Assembly: GCA_045804265.1 (NCBI GenBank)
Contig: JBJMNK010000014.1
Location: 36,633 to 100,632 of the forward strand
Length of the DNA stretch: 64,000 bases
Direction: 5' to 3'
From: JABFXC01 sp045804265
Lineage (GTDB): Bacteria; Gemmatimonadota; Gemmatimonadetes; Gemmatimonadales; Gemmatimonadaceae
Positions within the stretch are counted from its first letter, which is position 1; each line of letters opens with the position of its first letter. A program made the translations under genes and the position numbers. The notes beneath the pieces were generated by a model. The model had not been told where the DNA came from. It worked only from the letters and a program-made list of their open reading frames with translations, and did not search any database. Below are positions 35,796 to 44,283 of the stretch, piece by piece.

Positions 35796-36293
35796 ATGGC
35801 CAATCCAACGACACTCATCGCGCCGCTCTTCACGTGGCGTGACATCGAGACCGCGCGCTGGCGAGAGTTCTTCGCCGCGAACCCGAGCGCGCTCGACTTC
35901 AAGGCTGGCGACGGGTCGATGGCAACAGTGCGCGGGCTCGTGCGCCACATCTTCGCTGTCGAGCTGCGCTACGGCCAGCGACTGACGGCTCAGCCTGTGA
36001 CCGACTGGCCGGCGTTCACGCAGCACGGGATCGCCGAGCTGTTCGCGATCGGCGATGACGCGCGGCGGATGATCGACCGCTACATGGCCGTCGCCGACGA
36101 AGCATCGCTCGCCGGCACGATGACCTTCACGACGCTGACCGCCGGCGAGGTGACGGCGACGCGACGCAAGATCCTCGTCAACGTGGTGACGCATGGCGTG
36201 CGGCACTGGGCCCAGGTCACGACGTACGTTCGGCAGGGCGGCATCCGCGCTTCGTGGCCCCACGACCTGCTTGGCAACGAGGTCGGGATGTGA
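35796..36293 (+). CDS. DinB-superfamily protein
   Basis: 165 residues from ATG 35796. The four-helix bundle of the DinB/YfiT group is visible, with the metal-binding His positions in TVRGLVRHIFAVELRYGQ and VNVVTHGVRHWAQVTTYVRQGG. Members are thiol-dependent transferases or of unknown role. It follows the suf operon by 65 bases on the same strand; a functional link is not shown. The longer frame upstream overlaps SufU2 and is a shadow. Confidence 0.85.
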   Translation: MANPTTLIAPLFTWRDIETARWREFFAANPSALDFKAGDGSMATVRGLVRHIFAVELRYGQRLTAQPVTDWPAFTQHGIAELFAIGDDARRMIDRYMAVADEASLAGTMTFTTLTAGEVTATRRKILVNVVTHGVRHWAQVTTYVRQGGIRASWPHDLLGNEVGM

Positions 36294-36310
36294 TCGGCGC
36301 GCGGCCGCGG

Positions 36311-37351
36311 TCAGCAGATCCTGACCGCGGTGGCCTTGAAGGCGAGGTGCACCTGCTCGCCCGACGCGAGCCGCAGCTCGCGCGCGGCGGCGGCGGTGAC
36401 GACCGCGACGAGCGTCGTGCCCGCGACATCGATCTCGACGCGGACGAGCGCCCCTGCCCCGCTCACCGCGACGACCCTGCCGGTGAAGGCATTCCGCGCC
36501 GAGCTCTCCTTCGCCTCGCGCGAGAGGGTGATCTCGTCGGCGCCGATCACGCCATGCGCCGGGCCAGTCACCGCGCAACCGTTAGGCGGCAACGCATGGA
36601 TCGTGATCGCACCGGCGCGGAGCTCGACCATGCCGTCGGTCGCCATCGTGGCGACGCCGGCGAGGACATTCTCGGCGCCGAGCAGTTCGGCGACGCGCCC
36701 ACTGGCGGGATGAGCGAAGACGTCGGTCGCGACGCCGTGCTGGAGGATGCGGCCGGCGTCGAGCACGGCGAGCGTGTCGGCGAGGAGCGCTGCCTCACCG
36801 ACGTCGTGGGTCACGTGCACGACGGTGATCCCGCGATCGCGCTGCAGCGCCCGCGTCATCCGCCGCATCGCGGCGCGGCGCGGCGGGTCGAGCGCGGCGA
36901 ACGGCTCGTCGAGGAGGAGGACCGTTGGCTGGCTGGCGATCGCCCGCGCGAGCGCGACGAGCTGCTGCTCACCACCGCTCAACGTCATGATTGACCGGGC
37001 GAGGAGCGGCTCGACCCCGGTGTGCTGCACCGCGTCGTCGATGGCGGCACGATTGGCGGCGCCATACGCGATGTTCTGCCGGACGTCGAGATGCGGAAAG
37101 AGCAGCGACTGCTGGTAGACGAGCGCGACGCCGCGCACTTCGATGGCCACGCCAGTGACATCCGCGCCTCGCAGCGACACCATCCCGCTGCTCGGCGCGC
37201 GGATGCCGGCGATGGTCTCGAGGAGCGTCGTCTTTCCCGAGCCGGCGGCGCCGAGGACGACGCCGTACGCGCCGTCAGGCACCTCGAGCGTTGCGCGGTC
37301 GAGGGTGAACGCCCCCTGCCTGACGGTGACGTCACGGAGTGCGACGCTCAC
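36311..37351 (-). CDS. ABC importer ATPase, molybdate/tungstate type
   Basis: 346 residues. Walker A is GAAGSGKTT (Ala-Ala instead of the usual Pro-Ser), Q-loop LVYQQSLLFPHLDV, signature LSGGEQQLVALARA, Walker B VLLLDEPFAALD and H-loop VTHD. After residue 230 comes a TOBE/Mop-like domain (ARNAFTGRVVAVSGAGALVRVEI), typical of oxyanion importers. It forms an operon with the permease (four-base overlap) and the binding protein, read in the order binding protein, permease, ATPase. Confidence 0.9.
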   Translation of the reverse strand: MSVALRDVTVRQGAFTLDRATLEVPDGAYGVVLGAAGSGKTTLLETIAGIRAPSSGMVSLRGADVTGVAIEVRGVALVYQQSLLFPHLDVRQNIAYGAANRAAIDDAVQHTGVEPLLARSIMTLSGGEQQLVALARAIASQPTVLLLDEPFAALDPPRRAAMRRMTRALQRDRGITVVHVTHDVGEAALLADTLAVLDAGRILQHGVATDVFAHPASGRVAELLGAENVLAGVATMATDGMVELRAGAITIHALPPNGCAVTGPAHGVIGADEITLSREAKESSARNAFTGRVVAVSGAGALVRVEIDVAGTTLVAVVTAAAARELRLASGEQVHLAFKATAVRIC

Positions 37352-38154
37352 GCGTTCTCCGCGCGGCGCGCACCGGGGTACGCGCCTAACGCGCGGAGGA
37401 GGATCAGTGGCACGAGCGCGACCAGCACCAGCGCCGCCGCGACTGGGAGCGCCTCGCGCAAACCATAGCCGGTGAGCCGATCGTAGCTCAACACGCTGGC
37501 GACGCGCGGGTGGTAGGCGAGTATCACGATCGCCCCGAACTCGCTCGACGCGCGCGCCCAGGCGACGACGGCACCGGCGAGCAGCCCGCGCCGCGCGATC
37601 GGCAGCGTCACGCGTCGCAGCGCGCGCCAGCGCGTGTCGCCGAGGGTGCGGGCGACGCCCTCGTATCGCGGATCGACGCGAGCGATCGCTTCGCGTGCCG
37701 CGCTGACGTACAGCGGCGCCGAGACGAAGAGCATCGCCGCAATTATTCCGAGGGGCGTGCTCACGACGCGAATGCCGGCGGCGAGGAGTGCCCCGCCGAG
37801 CGCGGACGAGCGCGAGAGCACGAGCAGCAGCGCCATCCCCGCCACCGGGTGCGGGATCAGCAGCGGCAAGTCGAGCAGCGCGTCGACGAACGAACGGCCG
37901 CGGAAATCGTGGCGCGCGAGGAACCAGGCGAGTGGTGTCCCCATCACCATTGCGACGATCGTGCTGGTCGTCGCAGTCGTGACCGTGAGCAGGATCGCGT
38001 CACGAAGTTCGGCGTCGGTGAAGAGCCCGCGGACCCCACTCGCCCCACCGCGGGCGACGAGTGCGAGCGTCGGAATGGCGAGGAAGAGCAGGAGTAGCGA
38101 AGCCGCGATGGCGGCGATGAGAGTGGCGATGCGCTGCGTCGAGCGCGTGGTCAT
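37348..38154 (-). CDS. ABC importer permease, molybdate/tungstate type
   Basis: 268 residues with six predicted helices. The cytoplasmic coupling (EAA) loop is visible as YEGVARTLGDTRWRALRRVTLPIARRGLLAG. Helices include TLIAAIAASLLLLFLAIPTLALVA and ALPVAAALVLVALVPLILLRAL. It forms the channel of the WtpABC/ModABC-type importer; it overlaps both neighbouring genes by four bases. Confidence 0.9.
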   Translation of the reverse strand: MTTRSTQRIATLIAAIAASLLLLFLAIPTLALVARGGASGVRGLFTDAELRDAILLTVTTATTSTIVAMVMGTPLAWFLARHDFRGRSFVDALLDLPLLIPHPVAGMALLLVLSRSSALGGALLAAGIRVVSTPLGIIAAMLFVSAPLYVSAAREAIARVDPRYEGVARTLGDTRWRALRRVTLPIARRGLLAGAVVAWARASSEFGAIVILAYHPRVASVLSYDRLTGYGLREALPVAAALVLVALVPLILLRALGAYPGARRAENA

Positions 38155-39185
38155 TGCGCGCGCGTGGCGCCGCGCGCCGCATTTATCGACTCGACGAGCC
38201 GAGGCGGAGTGACATCGAGACCAGCGGCGCGCATCGCGGCCTGGCCGTCGGGTGAGAGGAGGAAGTCGGCGAGCCGTCGCGCGCGTGCGCCGTCAGGCGC
38301 GGCGTTCGGGACGGCCATCGCGTAGCGGATCGCTGCTCCCTTCATGGTGATCGAGTCGCCTCGCGTGTGGCCGGCGATGCGGACTTCGACGTGTGCGTAC
38401 GCGCTGTCGAGCGCATCGTCGCTCAAGTCGATCGACCGCGGCAGCGGGATCCAGCGCAGCTTCGCCGCGCGCGCGACGGACTCGTACACGAAGGCATAGT
38501 CGATCGCGCCGGTCTCGAGGAGCGCGGTGAGGTCGGCAGACTTCGGCCGCATGTTGCGCGACGGCGAGCGCGCCAGCACCGCGCGCTCGATGGAATGATC
38601 ATGGTACGCCAGCTCGGCGAGCCGGAGCACCATCAGCGCACGGTAGCCGGCGGGATCGAGATCCGGATCCGATCGTCCGACCTCCACGCCCGGTTGGCTG
38701 AGGACTCGATACCAGTTGGTCGAATCGATCTTCTCCGTCGACGGCCGATCGTTCGCGAGCGCGATGACCATGCGGTTCCGCGCGAATGTCCAGTAGCGCT
38801 GGACGTATCGCGGCATCAGCAGCGCGGTGAAGACGTCTTCGTCGGCGAGGGCGACGACGTCGGGGATGTCGTGCAGCTCGGTGATGCGCCGCGCGGCCTC
38901 GACGCTCCCGGCGCTGAGCGTGACGACGGGGATTCCGCTGCGCGCGGTGAAGCTGTCGAGCGCAGCGCGCAGCGGCCGGGCAAGGCTCCCGGCGTGGAGC
39001 ACGACCAGCGGGGCGTCGTCGTGCGCGTCCGGCACGCGCTCTGTGTTTTCGGAACCGACGGTGCGGCCACGATCGCTGCACGCCACGGCGACGAGCATGA
39101 CGCTCGCCACCACGATCATCACTCGCAGGCAGCGCCTGACGGTTGCTGGTCGCCGAAATGACCACTGCGCGTACGCTCGGACCAT
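38151..39185 (-). CDS. Substrate-binding lipoprotein of the WtpA/ModA type
   Basis: About 344 residues if begun at ATG 39185 (GTG/ATG alternatives at 39221 and 39119). A lipobox is present (IVVASVMLVAVACSDRG). The ligand domain starts with VVLHAGSLARPLRAALDSF, the signature of tungstate/molybdate-binding WtpA-like proteins, and continues with VALADEDVFTALLMPRYV and PDLDPAGYRALMVLRLAEL, DYAFVYESVA. The set probably imports tungstate or molybdate for cofactors. Tungstate against molybdate cannot be decided here. Confidence 0.87.
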   Translation of the reverse strand: MVRAYAQWSFRRPATVRRCLRVMIVVASVMLVAVACSDRGRTVGSENTERVPDAHDDAPLVVLHAGSLARPLRAALDSFTARSGIPVVTLSAGSVEAARRITELHDIPDVVALADEDVFTALLMPRYVQRYWTFARNRMVIALANDRPSTEKIDSTNWYRVLSQPGVEVGRSDPDLDPAGYRALMVLRLAELAYHDHSIERAVLARSPSRNMRPKSADLTALLETGAIDYAFVYESVARAAKLRWIPLPRSIDLSDDALDSAYAHVEVRIAGHTRGDSITMKGAAIRYAMAVPNAAPDGARARRLADFLLSPDGQAAMRAAGLDVTPPRLVESINAARGATRAQ

Positions 39186-39331
39186 GGGCGCCAATATCCC
39201 CTCGCGATGCGACCGGGACAAGCAGCGACTCGCGTCGGCGGCTTACCGCTCTCTTACTCCCCGACCGCGTGCGTGTCCACGCCGCGCGTTGTAGCTTGGG
39301 GGCGATTCTCCCCCCCACGCAGCAGGAGCAG

Positions 39332-40297
39332 ATGCCTGAACCAGCCATCGAGATCCGCAACGTCGTGAAGCGCTATGACGCTCACCTCGCGGTGCGCGAT
39401 CTCTCGCTCGTCATCCCGCGCGGCAGCGTCTACGGATTGCTCGGGCCCAACGGCGCCGGCAAGACGACGACGATCCGCATGATCCTCGACATCATCGAGC
39501 CTGACAGCGGCACGATCTCGGTGCTCGGCAGTGCACACCGGGACCGCTCGATCCAGGACCGCGTCGGCTACCTCCCCGAGGAGCGTGGGCTGTACAAGAA
39601 GATGCAGGTCCGGCGCGTGCTCAAGTTCCTCGGTGAGTTGAAGGGACTCTCCGGACGCGAGGCCGACACGCGCATCACCAGCTGGCTCGAGCGACTGGGA
39701 CTGCGCACGCCGGAGAAGGATTGGGGGCTGGCAAAGGTCGACGAGCTGTCGCGCGGGATGCAGCAGAAGGTGCAGTTCATCGGCGCGCTGCTGCACGACC
39801 CCGAGCTCGTGATCCTCGACGAGCCGTTCAGCGGACTCGATCCCGTGAACTCGCAGGCGCTCAAGGACACGGTGGTGGAGCTCAAGGGGCGCGGGAAGAC
39901 GGTCATCTTCAGCACGCACGTGATGGAGAACGCCGAGCGTCTCTGCGACTCGGTGTGCATCATCGCCAAGGGGGAGAAGGTGCTCGACGGCGCGGTGAGC
40001 GACGTCCGCGCCGAGCATGGCGAGCGGACGATCGCCCTCGCGCTCGATGGCGACGCGTCGCCAGCGGTGAAGGCGATCCTCGCCGACGCAACGTTAGTCA
40101 GCGAGGCGGACGACTCGAATCGCTTCTACGAGCTCGAGCTCGCGCCGCAAGCCGACGCCGGCGTCCTGCTGCGGCGACTGGTCGAAGCGGGGGCACCGAT
40201 CCGGCGCTTCGAGCGCGTGCAGCCGTCGCTGCACAGCATCTTCCTCGAGAAAGTCGGGGCCACCGGAGTCGAGACGGGGATGAGCGGACATGGGTAG
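39332..40297 (+). CDS. ABC exporter ATPase (NatA-like)
   Basis: 321 residues from ATG 39332 (AGGAG just upstream). Walker A LGPNGAGKTTTIRM, signature LSRGMQQKVQFIGALLHDP, Walker B LVILDEPFSGLDP and H-loop FSTHVMENAERL are present. The C-terminal 90 residues are the accessory domain of DUF4162/NatA-like ATPases. It pairs with the membrane partner, whose gene overlaps by eight bases. NatAB homologues extrude sodium or drugs; the substrate here is unknown. Confidence 0.93.
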   Translation: MPEPAIEIRNVVKRYDAHLAVRDLSLVIPRGSVYGLLGPNGAGKTTTIRMILDIIEPDSGTISVLGSAHRDRSIQDRVGYLPEERGLYKKMQVRRVLKFLGELKGLSGREADTRITSWLERLGLRTPEKDWGLAKVDELSRGMQQKVQFIGALLHDPELVILDEPFSGLDPVNSQALKDTVVELKGRGKTVIFSTHVMENAERLCDSVCIIAKGEKVLDGAVSDVRAEHGERTIALALDGDASPAVKAILADATLVSEADDSNRFYELELAPQADAGVLLRRLVEAGAPIRRFERVQPSLHSIFLEKVGATGVETGMSGHG

Positions 40298-41582
40298 ACT
40301 CTGGGCGGTGATCAAGCGCGAGTACCTCGAGCGCGTTCGCACGAAGTGGTTCATCTTCTCGACGGTGTTCACGCCGCTGCTGTTCGGCGGGATCACGCTG
40401 CTGCCGATGTGGCTGGCGAGCAAGAGCATCGACACGGCCAACATCGCGCACATCACCATCCTCGACGCATCGGGGTCGGCGCTGGGCAAGCGCGTGCAGT
40501 ACGCGTTAGGCGGCGGGCTTCAGTCGAACGACACCGCGGCGACGCAGATCATCGTCCTCGACACGACGCAGCTGGCGGCGGCCGAGTCGGCGACGACGCT
40601 GGCGGTGATCCGGAAGGAGACGCGCGGCTACCTCGTGCTCGGGCCCCACGTCCTCGATGCGACCGAGACACGCTACGCGGGGCGCAACGGCGCATCGCTC
40701 GCCGACATCGAGCGGATCAAGTCCGCCGTCAGGCAGGCGGTGCTGTCGCAGCGCCTCCAGCAGGCAGGGCTCGATCCCGAGCGAGTCACGAGCCTGACGA
40801 GCGTGAAGCCGATCGACATCGACGCCGAGCAGATCGGCGATCGCGGACGAGAGGGAAAGGGTGGGCTGGTGAAGTACATCTTCGCCTTCTCACTCGCCTT
40901 CCTCCTCTACATGTCGATCTTCATCTACGGGCAGAACGTGCTGCGCGGGGTGCTCGAGGAGAAGCAGACGCGCGTCGCCGAGGTGGTGGTGTCGAGCGTG
41001 CCGACCGACACGCTGCTCGCGGGCAAGGTGCTCGGCGTCGGCGCGGTCGGGATCACGCAGCAGATTCTCTGGGTGATCGGCTCGCTGATCGTGATCAAGC
41101 TGCGCGAGCCGGTGATGCACGCGCTCAAGATCACGTCGGCGTCGATCACGCTGCCGAGCATCCCGCCGGCGGTGCTGGCGCTGCTGCTCCTCTTCTTCGT
41201 GCTCGGCTTCATGCTCTACTCGGCGCTGTTCGCCGCGGTCGGAGCGATGGTGAACAGCGACCAGGAGGCGCAGCAGGCGGCGCAGCCGGTGACGCTGCTG
41301 CTCGTGGCGACGGCGATCCTGATCCAGCCGGTGCTGCTCAACCCCGGGACGACGCTCGCGGTGGTCGCATCGATCTTCCCGTTCTCGGCGCCGATCCTGA
41401 TGCCGCTGCGGTTGAGCCTCGTCTCGGTGCCATGGCAGCAGGTCGCCGGATCGTTCGTGGCGATGATCGTCGCGATCGCGATCGCGATCTGGCTGGCGTC
41501 GCGGATCTACCGCACGGGGCTGCTGATGTACGGCAAGCGTCCGTCGTTCGGCGAAGTGGCGCGCTGGCTGCGGCGGAGCTGA
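40290..41582 (+). CDS. ABC-2 type exporter permease (NatB-like)
   Basis: 430 residues. The first helix (FIFSTVFTPLLFGGITLLPMW) is followed by a large extracytoplasmic domain of about 200 residues, then five or six helices (KYIFAFSLAFLLYMSIFIYGQNVLRGVLEEKQTRVAEVVVSS and ALLLLFFVLGFMLYSALFAAVGAM). The EEKQTRVAEVVVSS segment is the NatB/ABC-2 signature. It forms the exporter with the ATPase upstream. Confidence 0.92.
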   Translation: MGRLWAVIKREYLERVRTKWFIFSTVFTPLLFGGITLLPMWLASKSIDTANIAHITILDASGSALGKRVQYALGGGLQSNDTAATQIIVLDTTQLAAAESATTLAVIRKETRGYLVLGPHVLDATETRYAGRNGASLADIERIKSAVRQAVLSQRLQQAGLDPERVTSLTSVKPIDIDAEQIGDRGREGKGGLVKYIFAFSLAFLLYMSIFIYGQNVLRGVLEEKQTRVAEVVVSSVPTDTLLAGKVLGVGAVGITQQILWVIGSLIVIKLREPVMHALKITSASITLPSIPPAVLALLLLFFVLGFMLYSALFAAVGAMVNSDQEAQQAAQPVTLLLVATAILIQPVLLNPGTTLAVVASIFPFSAPILMPLRLSLVSVPWQQVAGSFVAMIVAIAIAIWLASRIYRTGLLMYGKRPSFGEVARWLRRS

Positions 41583-41650
41583 ACGCTCAGGGGATTGGAC
41601 TTCGAATTGCGGAACAGCTCCCAGGATACAGCCACCGAGGAGAATGCACG

Positions 41651-41821
41651 ATGAGTGAGCAGTCGAAGAAGGTGAACATCCCGCGCGATGCGGACGGGAA
41701 GCAGAGCGCGGACCAGAAGGTGGACGAGGCGGAGCTGGAGAGCTTCCCGGCGAGCGACCCGCCTTCGACGACGCCGTCGCATGCGGGTGCACCGAAGAAG
41801 GGAAACGGCAACCGCGGTTGA
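41651..41821 (+). CDS. Small SFPASDPP-motif protein
   Basis: 56 residues from ATG 41651, preceded by GAGGAGAA. It is highly charged and without hydrophobic segments. It contains ELESFPASDPPSTTP, a short motif that recurs in small proteins of many soil bacteria, to my knowledge without a function. It lies 68 bases after the exporter operon and is followed by a strong terminator (41865-41899). Alternative longer frames in this phase are shadows of the permease gene. Confidence 0.7.
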   Translation: MSEQSKKVNIPRDADGKQSADQKVDEAELESFPASDPPSTTPSHAGAPKKGNGNRG

Positions 41822-41864
41822 ACCACTGAGCACCGCCGCGGGGAACAGCGACCGCCTAACGCGA

Positions 41865-41899
41865 AAGACGGCCGGGAGCGAAATGCTCCCGGCCGTCTT
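41865..41899. terminator. Bidirectional hairpin terminator
   Basis: A perfect 15-bp stem (AAGACGGCCGGGAGC and its complement) with a GAAAT loop sits between the convergent small-protein gene and the YqjD-like gene. AA before and TT after the stem give short U/A tails on each strand. Confidence 0.8.
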
Positions 41900-41916
41900 C
41901 ACAGAAGTGTCCGCGC

Positions 41917-42429
41917 TCAGTCGGCGCGAAGCGCGTCGGTGTTGCTGGCCGCGCCCATGGTGCCGGCTGATGCGGCGGACGAGGCGTCGAAGTTGCGCGA
42001 CGACGAGCCGAAGCTGTTGCCGCCGTTCCCCGACCCGAGCGAGGCGTTGGCGCGGCTGCCGTCGTTGCCGCTCCTGCCGACGTTGGTCGCGCCTAACGAT
42101 GACTTGAGGTCGTTGACCCAGCTTTCCAGCTTGCTCTGGAAAGCGCCGTGCACGCCGCCGACGAGGGTCGCGACTGCGTCGTCGAGCATCTCGCCGACCT
42201 TGTTGCTGGCGCCCCTGGTCGCGCCGACCGTCGCGGCAGCGGCCTTCACGTCGGAGCGCGAGCCGGCGAGGAGCGCGCCGGCGGCGACGGCGACGGCGAG
42301 TGCCGGCCACGGGTTGTCCTTCACGACCTGCATGATGTTGAGCTTCTGCTCGAGCTGCGTGAGCGTGTCCGACATCCGCTCGCGCGTCAGTTCGATGTCC
42401 CGCCGGACGTCAGCCGTTGTCTCAGCCAT
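41917..42429 (-). CDS. DUF3618/YqjD-like membrane-associated protein
   Basis: 170 residues from ATG 42429. The N-terminal half has TADVRRDIELTRERMSDTLTQLEQKL, typical of DUF3618 proteins, then a single hydrophobic segment (NPWPALAVAVAAGALLAGS). The rest is Ser/Gly/Asn-rich and low-complexity (GRSGNDGSRANASLGSGNGG). It is the last gene of a three-gene operon with a holin-like and an LEA-like protein, overlapping the former by 43 bases. Related proteins bind ribosomes or act in stress; its function here is unknown. Confidence 0.75.
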   Translation of the reverse strand: MAETTADVRRDIELTRERMSDTLTQLEQKLNIMQVVKDNPWPALAVAVAAGALLAGSRSDVKAAAATVGATRGASNKVGEMLDDAVATLVGGVHGAFQSKLESWVNDLKSSLGATNVGRSGNDGSRANASLGSGNGGNSFGSSSRNFDASSAASAGTMGAASNTDALRAD

Positions 42430-42812
42430 TCCTTGTCCTCCTTGAGCGTTGCCACCGTCTTGTCCGGGGCGAGATTCGCGGGCGACAGTGCCGATTGTCC
42501 CCGTTTGACGAATACGAATGCGATCGCGAACGCGATCACGGTGAACGCGAGCGCAGCCAGCCAGTAGCGATCGTGCAGCCACTGGTCGCCGCCGAGCAGG
42601 ATGATCCCGGTGAAGAACGCGAGAGTGCCGAGCAGCATGAATACACCGCCGCTGGCGACCATCGCCGTCCCGCGACCGACGCTGGCGAGCATCCTCGACA
42701 GCTCGAGCCGGGCGAGCTTCACCTCGTTGCGCACGAGGGCGCCACTCCCCTCCGCGAGATCGCGAAGGAGAGCGCCGACGCCTCGGCGGCCGTCGTCCAG
42801 ATCGACAGCCAT
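42387..42812 (-). CDS. Phage-holin-family (DUF1469/YqjE-like) membrane protein
   Basis: 141 residues. N-terminal amphipathic part (GALLRDLAEGSGALVRNEVKLARLELSRMLASVGRG), two helices (GTAMVASGGVFMLLGTLAFFTGIILLG and YWLAALAFTVIAFAIAFVFVK) and a charged tail ending KEDKEWLRQRL. This is the common chromosomal YqjE/Actinobacterial holin-like family; it is not evidence of a prophage. It sits between the LEA-like and DUF3618 genes. Confidence 0.82.
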   Translation of the reverse strand: MAVDLDDGRRGVGALLRDLAEGSGALVRNEVKLARLELSRMLASVGRGTAMVASGGVFMLLGTLAFFTGIILLGGDQWLHDRYWLAALAFTVIAFAIAFVFVKRGQSALSPANLAPDKTVATLKEDKEWLRQRLTSGGTSN

Positions 42813-42821
42813 GGGGACCTC

Positions 42822-43496
42822 CTACTTGCGGAAGGCTTTGCCGAGGAGATAGCCGATGCCGGCTGCGATGAGCAGCGAGCGGCCGGGATTCTCCTTGACC
42901 TGCTTCTCGACGCTCGCCTTCATCTGGTCCATGTCGGCGTTGCGGAGAAAGTCCGCGGTGCCCTGCATCCCGGACGCGAGCTTGTCGGTGATCTGGCCGA
43001 GCTGGCCATTGTCAGCGCTGATGCTCGCGGATCCGCTGCCGGTCGCGCCGGCATACGAGCCGGTGCCCGACTGCTGCGAGCGGAGCTTGTTCGCCCCCGC
43101 CTCGAGCTTGTCAGCGAGTGTCGCCTTCAGCTCGGTGGCCTTGTCCTTCGCGCCGGAGAGGCCGCTCTTCGCCTTGTCGGTCGCGTTGCCGAACGTGTCC
43201 TTCGCCTTGTCAGCGAGCGAATCAGCGCTGCCGCCGAAGTTGCCGCTGCCTGACGATCCGCTCCCGAAGCTCGACCCTGACGTGCCCGTCGAACCACCAG
43301 TGGAGCCGAACGACGAAGCGTCGCTGCCTGACGCGCCGTAGCCCTCGCTGCCGCTGTTGGAGAGGCCGGCAGTGCCGCCGTAGCCGCCGCTCGTCGACGC
43401 GGAGCTGCTGCCCGACTCGTAGCCGGACTCCGGGCCAGCCCCGGTGCTGCTCGACCCGCTCTGCGAATTGAGATTGTCGTTCGGATTCCGTTCCAT
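42822..43496 (-). CDS. Low-complexity LEA/DUF883-like protein
   Basis: 224 residues from ATG 43496, with GGAGG upstream. Residues 10-90 are Ser/Gly/Tyr repeats (GSSSASTSGGYGG, SGSSFGSGSSGSGNFGG). Then comes an amphipathic helix of LEA type (ADKAKDTFGNATDKAKSGLSGAKDKATELKATLADK) and a C-terminal membrane-anchoring helix (ENPGRSLLIAAGIGYLLGKAF) as in DUF883/ElaB proteins. It is the first gene of the three-gene operon. A stress-protecting or envelope-tethering role is an inference. Confidence 0.78.
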   Translation of the reverse strand: MERNPNDNLNSQSGSSSTGAGPESGYESGSSSASTSGGYGGTAGLSNSGSEGYGASGSDASSFGSTGGSTGTSGSSFGSGSSGSGNFGGSADSLADKAKDTFGNATDKAKSGLSGAKDKATELKATLADKLEAGANKLRSQQSGTGSYAGATGSGSASISADNGQLGQITDKLASGMQGTADFLRNADMDQMKASVEKQVKENPGRSLLIAAGIGYLLGKAFRK

Positions 43497-43650
43497 CGCT
43501 GCATCCTCCGTTGGGTAGCGTACGCGAGGGCTACCGTCGCCGCTCAGTCGTGCGCAGGGTAAGTGCAGAGGGCGTGCCGGACGGTTAGGTGTAGCGTTGC
43601 CGCGGCGCGCGCGGGCGCGGTTTGACTTGACGCCGTTGAGACCCAAGCTG

Positions 43651-43787
43651 GCGATAAGCGGTAAGCCGCACGCAGTAAGCGGACGGCAAAAGGGGTCAGG
43701 GGTCGGGGATCAGCAACTGCTTCCGCAGTGCCCGACCCCTGACCCCTGACCCCGCTCTTGCTCGACCCTAACGGCTAATGGCTAACG
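43651..43787. repeat. Composite of families B, A and C
   Basis: A family B unit (GATAAGCGGTAAGCC, 43651-43686) is followed by family A arms (43692-43713 and 43726-43753, foldback with loop) and then family C (CTAATGGCTAACGGC, 43767-43787). The last of these is inside the 3' end of the bacilliredoxin gene. Three repeat families meeting in 140 bases is unusual. Confidence 0.6.
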
Positions 43788-44218
43788 GCTTCGGTCTTGT
43801 CGCAGTACTTCTCGAACGCGCTCTCGAGGTCCTTCGCGATCGCTTCCGCCGAGCGACTCTCGATCTGATGGCGCTCGAGCATGTAGACGAGCTTTCCATC
43901 CTTGAGCAGCGCGATCGACGGCGACGACGGTGCGTAGCCGGTGAGATAGCTGCGGGCGCGGGCCGTGGCGGCGGTGTCCTGGCCGGCGAATACGGTCGTC
44001 AGCACGTCGGGCTTCGCCGGGCTCTGGAGCGCCTTGATCACGGCCGGGCGCGCGTTGCGTGCGGCGCAGCCGCACATCGAGTTGACGACGACCAGCGTCG
44101 TCCCCTTCGCGTCCTTGAGCTTCGCGTCCACCTGCTCCGGGGTCTTCATCTCCTCGACACCGACGCGCGTCAGCTCCTGGCGCATCGGGGTGATCATCCT
44201 CTCGTCATACATCGGCAC
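43775..44218 (-). CDS. Bacilliredoxin (BrxA/BrxB family)
   Basis: 147 residues. It contains the CGC active site (VVVNSMCGCAARNARPAV) and the surrounding YphP/YqiW fold (GQDTAATARARSYLTGYAPSSPSIALLKDG). Such proteins remove bacillithiol or other low-molecular-weight thiols from oxidised proteins. The last codons (EAVSH and the TAG stop) are encoded by a family C repeat (GTTAGCCATTAG on the gene strand), so the repeat has supplied the stop. Confidence 0.9.
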   Translation of the reverse strand: MPMYDERMITPMRQELTRVGVEEMKTPEQVDAKLKDAKGTTLVVVNSMCGCAARNARPAVIKALQSPAKPDVLTTVFAGQDTAATARARSYLTGYAPSSPSIALLKDGKLVYMLERHQIESRSAEAIAKDLESAFEKYCDKTEAVSH

Positions 44219-44283
44219 AACCTCCTGAATCGCGGAAAACCGTCAGGCACGCCCTCGCCGTTAGGCGAGGCGCGCGCGCCGGA

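Noticed and set aside
40346..41650. Upstream part of the frame containing the SFPASDPP protein
   Set aside because: The first 435 codons are a shifted reading of the ABC permease; only the last 56 codons, after ATG 41651, look real.
42387..42812. Prophage remnant suggested by a holin-family name
   Set aside because: The YqjE/DUF1469 family is chromosomal and no other phage gene is nearby.
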